From NCBI GenBank assembly GCA_020217065.1, contig JAIWOB010000045.1, positions 1 to 10,000 on the forward strand: a stretch of 10,000 nucleotides of DNA, given 5' to 3'. This DNA is from Chloroflexota bacterium. GTDB taxonomy: Bacteria > Chloroflexota > Anaerolineae > Anaerolineales > Villigracilaceae. Position numbers and translations under genes: made by a program. The notes beneath the pieces were generated by a model that saw only the letters and a program-made list of their open reading frames with translations, ran no database searches and was not told where the DNA came from. This document shows positions 6,177-10,000 of the stretch, one piece after another. Position 1 is the first letter of the stretch; each line of letters starts with the position of its first letter.

Positions 6177-7436
6177 TCATCCGTGAGCGGGCTTCCACTT
6201 CTTCATCGGCAGGACAAAATCATACGGGTACTCGGCAAGGATTTCCATCTTCCCATCAGGGCGCACCCAGTAGGTATCCTCGATACGGAAGCCCATTCCC
6301 TTTTCGGGATAATACAAACCGGGTTCGGAGGTGACGACCACGCCGGGCTTTAACCGATGGTCTTCGCCGACCAGCAAGCCGCTGAAGGGGCGCTCGTGGA
6401 TGTTCAGCCCGACGCCGTGTCCGAGGCTGTGAACGTAGCCGTCGAGCGGGGCTTTGGAGTTGAGTTGAGATTTATGCCCCTTCGATTCAAAATACTCGCA
6501 GGTCATCACCTGATAATTGCGGAACGGGGCGTTCAGGTCGAAACTATCTTTCAATGTATCGTAGATTTCCTTCACCTGATTGTAAAGTTCCTGCGCTTCG
6601 GGCGCGGCGTAACCCAGGCTCCAGGTGCGGGTAAAGTCGTAATAGTAACCGCCGCCCGCTTCCGCCGGGTAAATATCGAAGACGATGGTCTGCCCAAGCC
6701 GAATTAGGTCGGCGGGGTTGCCGGAGGAATGCGGCACGCCGGCGTCGCGCCCGACTGCGAAGATAAAGCCGGAAGGCAGTTCCGCGCCGCGCTCCGCCAC
6801 CCACAGGCGAATCTTTGCCTGCACGTCGCCCACCGTCAACGGGGAGCCGTCGTCTTTCAGCAAAACTTCATCGTTGCGGACTTCGCAGGCGGTGAGAAAA
6901 TCTTTCACCTTTTCGACAACTTCGACGGTAATTTCGCCCATGCGGCGGATTCGGTTGACTTCGGCTTCGTCCTTTGTCTCCATTGCGTGGAGGAAAATGG
7001 AGTCCTCACGCGCCTCGCCGACGAATTCGATTTCGGGCAGCAACGTCTGCAAGCGCGAAAGCGCCCCAAAGATTGCGCCCAGGTCGTAAAATCCGTAAAC
7101 GCCCACACGCCCCGAAGTCACGCCGGCGTCCCTGAACATTAATTCAAGGCGCAAGGCGGCGGCAAGCAGATTATCGCGGTTGGCTTTTTTGAACAGGGCT
7201 TCGAGGTCGTACTTACTGTAGGGAATCAACTTCAAACCGCTCTTGGCGGCTTCGTCCCGCTCCATATCGCCGAAAAAGTAAAGCGGCTCTTCGCCGCGCT
7301 TTTTGATGACGGCGGCGTGGCTGACATGTCCGCCGCCCGTCAAGTAGGTCATCGGCGGGTTGTTTTCAGCGTTTCCAAAGACGATGAAGGCGTCCATATT
7401 TCTGGCTTGCATGAGAGCGTCGAGGTCTGATTTCAT
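6177..7436 (-). CDS. M24 family metallopeptidase (Xaa-Pro peptidase type)
   Basis: This cytoplasmic-looking protein of 419 residues has no signal peptide. It has an N-terminal creatinase-like domain (about 1-150) and a C-terminal pita-bread metallopeptidase domain (about 160-415). The five expected metal ligands are present: D254 (VFDIYP), D267 (YYDFTRTW), H340 (SLGHGVGLNIHE), E371 (SEPGLYY) and E386 (FRIEDTYW). H236 in VPHSSG and H347 match conserved substrate-site histidines. It most likely removes an N-terminal residue next to proline or cleaves Xaa-Pro dipeptides; which substrate cannot be told, and creatinase-like hydrolases share the fold. The ATG is preceded at 11 nt by AAGGAG. It lies 76 nt after selA and 14 nt before tsaD in the same direction, so it is probably cotranscribed with them. 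Confidence 0.92.
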   Translation of the reverse strand: MKSDLDALMQARNMDAFIVFGNAENNPPMTYLTGGGHVSHAAVIKKRGEEPLYFFGDMERDEAAKSGLKLIPYSKYDLEALFKKANRDNLLAAALRLELMFRDAGVTSGRVGVYGFYDLGAIFGALSRLQTLLPEIEFVGEAREDSIFLHAMETKDEAEVNRIRRMGEITVEVVEKVKDFLTACEVRNDEVLLKDDGSPLTVGDVQAKIRLWVAERGAELPSGFIFAVGRDAGVPHSSGNPADLIRLGQTIVFDIYPAEAGGGYYYDFTRTWSLGYAAPEAQELYNQVKEIYDTLKDSFDLNAPFRNYQVMTCEYFESKGHKSQLNSKAPLDGYVHSLGHGVGLNIHERPFSGLLVGEDHRLKPGVVVTSEPGLYYPEKGMGFRIEDTYWVRPDGKMEILAEYPYDFVLPMKKWKPAHG

Positions 7437-7447
7437 TTTTTTAGAAA

Positions 7448-7453
7448 CTCCTT
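7448..7453 (-). promoter_or_regulatory. Shine-Dalgarno of the M24 peptidase gene
   Basis: On the minus strand it reads AAGGAG, 11 nt before the ATG at 7436, slightly long spacing across an A-rich stretch. It supports this start over the internal Met at codon 9. The rest of the 76-nt gap to selA holds a small GCGAAA/TTTCGC stem (7477-7495) and no obvious promoter. Confidence 0.6.
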
Positions 7454-7512
7454 CCAGCGCGAAGGGGGCGAGTTGGGCGAAATTTTCTTTTTCGCTTTTG
7501 GCGCAATTTGGG

Positions 7513-8871
7513 TTATGAATTTAAAACATTCTTCAAACCGACCAGCAATGCGCCTTCCTGTTCAGGGAGGACGGTGCGCGGGTCGAGCAGAACTTTGTCG
7601 TTGTCGGTGCGGGCGATGACGGGCGGGTTTTGGGCGCGAAGTTGTTTGAGGAAGCGTTCGGGCGATTCGACCGTCAGCGAGAGCAGAAAGGTGGGGAAGG
7701 TTTCGCCGGGCAGACTTCCGCCGCCGACGGTGGATTCGCCTTCGACGATTTCCCCCTGACCCAATTCCAAAATCCACGCTGCGACCCGCCCTTGAATCTG
7801 CTTTGGCGTCAACGACATCATTTTCAATATCGGGATTTCACGCTCGGCTTCGTCTTTGAGATAGTGCAACAACGTGGCGGCGACGCCCGCAAGACAGGTC
7901 TTATCGGCGCGGACGGCGCGCGCCAGCGGATGCTTCTTGACCTTGTCCAGCAGGGCTTTCCTGCCAATAATAATTCCCGCCTGCGGACCGCCCAGCAGCT
8001 TATCGCCGGAAAAACAGACAATATCGGCTCCAGCCGCCAACGATTCTTGCACAGTCGGTTCGTGGGTTAAACCATATTTCGCGGTATCGTATAACGCGCC
8101 GGAGCCAAGGTCGTCCACAAAATACGCGCCCGCCGCGTGAGCGAGGGCGATAACTTCCTTCAACTCAGGTTCGGCGGTGAAACCGACCATTTTAAAATTC
8201 GAGCGGTGCGCGCGCAGGACCAGGGCGCTGGGCGTCAGCAGCACTTCTTCATAATCGCGCAGATGGACTTTGTTGGTTGCGCCAATCTCCACCAGCCGCG
8301 CGCCCGATTGTTTCATCACATCGGGGATGCGAAAGCCGCCGCCGATTTCCACCAACTGCGAGCGCGAAATAATCGCCCGCTTTCGATTCGCCAGGGCGGA
8401 TAAAACCAGGAGGACAGCCGAGGCGTTGTTGTTGACGACAACAGCGGACTCCGCGCCCGTTAGTTTTTGCAAAACCGCTTCGGCGTGAATCAAGCGGGAG
8501 CCGCGCGCGCCTTTTTCCAGGTCGTATTCAAGGGTGGAATATCCGCGCCCAACGATATCCATTGCGCGGAGGGCGGCGTCGCTCAAAGGGGCGCGCCCCA
8601 AGTTCGTGTGCAGAATCACCCCGGTCGCATTAATCACCGTCCGCAGGGTAGGCTTTGTCCATCCATCAAGCAAGGCGGAAGTTTGCGCGAGAACCAAATC
8701 GCGCAAGGGCAAAACCGTCGCCTGACCCGACAGAAATTTTGCGCGAATCGAAGCGAGGGTGTCTCGAATTGCGGAAAGGGTCAAAGACCTGCCGTATTGA
8801 GCAATCAATTCGGCGGCGGCTTGAGTTTGTAAGAGCTCCTCAACGGAAGGAAGGTCACGAGGGGTCGTCAT
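7513..8871 (-). CDS. selA: L-seryl-tRNA(Sec) selenium transferase
   Basis: SelA converts seryl-tRNA(Sec) to selenocysteinyl-tRNA(Sec) using selenophosphate, in the cytoplasm, so its presence implies that the organism makes selenoproteins. The 452-residue protein is full length for bacterial SelA. Visible features: an N-terminal helical tRNA-binding region (DLPSVEELL, 6-14); NATGVILHTNLGRAPLS (81-97); a PLP pocket including VNNNASAVLL (146-155), EIGGGFRIPDVM (175-186), and DDLGSG (253-258); and the PLP lysine K291 in CFSGDKLLGGPQAG. This set distinguishes SelA from other aminotransferase-fold enzymes. The ATG overlaps the end of the upstream membrane-protein gene by 17 nt, with only a weak GGTGA before it, so translation is probably coupled. 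selB, selC and selD are not in the window. Confidence 0.96.
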   Translation of the reverse strand: MTTPRDLPSVEELLQTQAAAELIAQYGRSLTLSAIRDTLASIRAKFLSGQATVLPLRDLVLAQTSALLDGWTKPTLRTVINATGVILHTNLGRAPLSDAALRAMDIVGRGYSTLEYDLEKGARGSRLIHAEAVLQKLTGAESAVVVNNNASAVLLVLSALANRKRAIISRSQLVEIGGGFRIPDVMKQSGARLVEIGATNKVHLRDYEEVLLTPSALVLRAHRSNFKMVGFTAEPELKEVIALAHAAGAYFVDDLGSGALYDTAKYGLTHEPTVQESLAAGADIVCFSGDKLLGGPQAGIIIGRKALLDKVKKHPLARAVRADKTCLAGVAATLLHYLKDEAEREIPILKMMSLTPKQIQGRVAAWILELGQGEIVEGESTVGGGSLPGETFPTFLLSLTVESPERFLKQLRAQNPPVIARTDNDKVLLDPRTVLPEQEGALLVGLKNVLNS

Positions 8872-9268
8872 CGGAAATCACCGGGGGGATGCGGGCGGCT
8901 TTCTCGCGCAAACGCAAAAAATATTCGACGGCAATCAATCCGCCAGCCAAGCCAAGAATAACATATAAGGACACAAAGCGCCCAAGCTGCAGCCAGGCGA
9001 GCGTGGCGGCGTATACGCCCACCCATAAGGCTTGCCGCACGATAACGTTTGAAGCGGCGGGGGGGTCGGCGGGAAAACGGCGATGAAAAAAATAAACTAC
9101 CGGCAAGGCGGTTCCCGTCAACGCCATAATCCCCAGCGCAAAGAAACCCCACCGCGCCCAAACATAAGGCAGCGTATAGTAAAACAAGGCGGCAAGCCCG
9201 CCCCAGCCGATGAACAGAAGCGCAAGGACGGGAACGAGGTAGTTGCGAAAAGCAGGCGGTTGAGTCAT
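8855..9268 (-). CDS. Four-helix membrane protein of unknown function
   Basis: A 137-residue protein starting at the ATG at 9268-9266. It has about four hydrophobic helices: roughly 11-31 (LVPVLALLFIGWGGLAALFYY), 39-61, 78-97 and 101-120. Basic residues follow helix 2 (FHRRF) and helix 4 (RLREKAAR), and the tail is acidic (ISDDDPS). I recognise no named family and propose no function. The frame is open 24 codons further up, but the upstream part is non-hydrophobic and lies across the TATAAT box, so I chose the downstream ATG. It overlaps selA by 17 nt and is probably the first gene of the operon ending with tsaD. A role in selenium metabolism is not shown by the sequence. Confidence 0.8.
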   Translation of the reverse strand: MTQPPAFRNYLVPVLALLFIGWGGLAALFYYTLPYVWARWGFFALGIMALTGTALPVVYFFHRRFPADPPAASNVIVRQALWVGVYAATLAWLQLGRFVSLYVILGLAGGLIAVEYFLRLREKAARIPPVISDDDPS

Positions 9269-9275
9269 GAGCCAG

Positions 9276-9281
9276 ATTATA
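9276..9281 (-). promoter_or_regulatory. -10 box upstream of the membrane protein-selA operon
   Basis: On the minus strand a perfect TATAAT ends 7 nt before the ATG at 9268, leaving almost no room for a leader, and there is no Shine-Dalgarno between them. No TTGACA-like -35 is seen at the usual distance. The arrangement is the same as at uvrC. This box would drive the operon that ends with tsaD. The remaining gap up to the TetR stop (9282-9376) shows no clear feature. Confidence 0.55.
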
Positions 9282-9376
9282 CTTTGAAAGGAGATTGGCT
9301 CCGCGCCGGGAATCGCAAACCACGGCAAACGCGGCGTCAACGGGCAAGTATCCGCGAGTTTTTATCGCTTCCCCGC

Positions 9377-9988
9377 TTAGGCGGGCGCCCCGCTCGATAG
9401 AACCTGTTCCACCGAAATGGACACAATTTCCCAAACGTTAAACTTATCCAGCACGGTATGAGAAATTTGCCCTTCCAAAATCAGGGAAATAATGCCGTGT
9501 AACTGCCCCCAAACCGCCACCGCCATCACTTCCGGCGGAGCGGGACGCAACGCCCCAGCCGCCTGACAGGCTTTGACAATATCTACAACCCGCTCAAACG
9601 TCTTGTGGGAAATCTCCACAAAAGAAGGATAATCCTTTTCCTTTTCCAGCGCGCTGGAAAACATGACTTTGAACGCGCCGATGTTGTTCATTGCAAATTG
9701 AACATACGCCCTTGCGCCCTCCATCAATTGCCGCCTGGGGTTGTCGGCGTTCGCCAAAATGGCAGCGTCTAATTCGGCGTAGAGTCGCTTAAAGCCCTCG
9801 GTGGAGATGGCTGCAATCAGGGATTGCTTGTCGGCGAAATGCGCGTAAGGGGCGGAATGACTGACGCCAGCCAATTTCGCAACCTTCCGCAAAGTTAACC
9901 CTCCAGTTCCCTCCTCAGAGAGAATCTTGATTCCCGCCTCGATAAGCGCGTTTTTCAAATCGCCGTGATGGTATTTTTTTTCTCTCAT
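9377..9988 (-). CDS. TetR/AcrR-family transcriptional regulator with WHG-type C-terminal domain
   Basis: A 203-residue DNA-binding repressor-type protein. The N-terminal TetR helix-turn-helix spans about 10-60 (LTLRKVAKLAGVSHSAPYAHFADKQSLI, 31-58). The C-terminal half (about 85-200) is helical and carries VWGQLHG (159-165), the Trp-x-x-His-Gly signature of the WHG ligand-binding domain. The YHHGDLK start (6-12) is also typical of this subgroup. It probably acts as a dimer that leaves DNA on binding a small ligand; ligand and target are unknown. It lies upstream of the membrane protein-selA operon on the same strand with a 108-nt gap, so its target may equally lie outside the window to the right. 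The ATG is 12 nt from the window edge with no Shine-Dalgarno visible. Confidence 0.93.
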   Translation of the reverse strand: MREKKYHHGDLKNALIEAGIKILSEEGTGGLTLRKVAKLAGVSHSAPYAHFADKQSLIAAISTEGFKRLYAELDAAILANADNPRRQLMEGARAYVQFAMNNIGAFKVMFSSALEKEKDYPSFVEISHKTFERVVDIVKACQAAGALRPAPPEVMAVAVWGQLHGIISLILEGQISHTVLDKFNVWEIVSISVEQVLSSGAPA

Positions 9989-9994
9989 GCGTAA

Positions 9995-10000
9995 ATATTA
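9995..10000 (-). promoter_or_regulatory. Possible -10 box of the TetR gene
   Basis: On the minus strand TAATAT fits the loose TANNNT pattern and ends 6 nt before the TetR ATG at 9988. No Shine-Dalgarno lies between. It is weaker than the TATAAT boxes of uvrC and the membrane-protein gene, and the window ends here so a -35 cannot be examined. Confidence 0.3.

Noticed and set aside
7477..7499. GCGAAA/TTTCGC stem followed by TTTTG as a terminator
   Set aside because: It would terminate only plus-strand transcripts, but no plus-strand gene ends there. On the minus strand, where selA ends, no T-run follows.
9269..9340. Upstream ATG at 9340 for the four-helix membrane protein
   Set aside because: The added 24 residues run through the TATAAT box and do not look like a signal or membrane segment. 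The ATG 7 nt after the box is simpler.
9372..9385. CCCGC/GCGGG hairpin at the TetR stop codon as a terminator
   Set aside because: A 5-bp stem lying over the last codons with no T tract after it on the minus strand.
8868..9434. Overlapping minus-strand frame of 188 residues across the membrane-protein gene
   Set aside because: It is Arg- and Cys-rich without motifs and conflicts with the coherent four-helix frame overlapping it.

Overview
The window is about 10 kb of ordinary chromosome from a bacterium with roughly 55% GC. It is densely coded: eleven protein genes, no gene-free stretch over 300 bases, and no rRNA, tRNA, CRISPR array, insertion sequence or phage gene that I can see. Protein style and neighbourhood suggest a Chloroflexota bacterium, probably Anaerolineae. 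The clues are a Yip1-like membrane protein starting with a Trp-rich segment and a TQPNEQTF-type motif, a small four-helix membrane protein beside selA, and several SD-less genes with a TATAAT-like box just before the start codon. This assignment is inference from general familiarity, not from a search.

Layout. Positions 1-410 hold the 5' part of a Yip1-like membrane protein on the minus strand. It has its own promoter and a good ribosome binding site and runs off the left edge. Divergent from it is a plus-strand cluster: uvrC (nucleotide excision repair endonuclease), a stand-alone receiver protein overlapping uvrC by 4 nt, and a 44-residue single-helix protein. A GC-rich terminator hairpin (2958-2990) closes this cluster. 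Then come prfA (release factor 1) and prmC, whose product methylates the GGQ glutamine of release factors, a functional pair. A perfect 14-bp hairpin (5087-5120) lies between prmC and the convergent minus-strand genes.

The minus-strand half, in transcription order, holds a TetR-family regulator (9988-9377), a four-helix membrane protein of unknown function, selA (Sec-tRNA synthesis), an M24 Xaa-Pro-type peptidase and tsaD (tRNA t6A modification). The last four are closely packed or overlapping and look like one operon. Most of the recognisable genes concern translation (prfA, prmC, selA, tsaD). uvrC is DNA repair; the receiver and the TetR protein are regulators whose targets are not shown by the sequence.

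I found no clearly new biological system. The best leads are: (1) TATAAT-like boxes 6-8 nt before the ATG of three genes without a Shine-Dalgarno, suggesting leaderless mRNAs; (2) a short in-frame palindromic insert in prmC; (3) a receiver protein translationally coupled to uvrC; (4) a 44-residue membrane protein; and (5) a selA gene implying selenoprotein use, with no partner genes in view.
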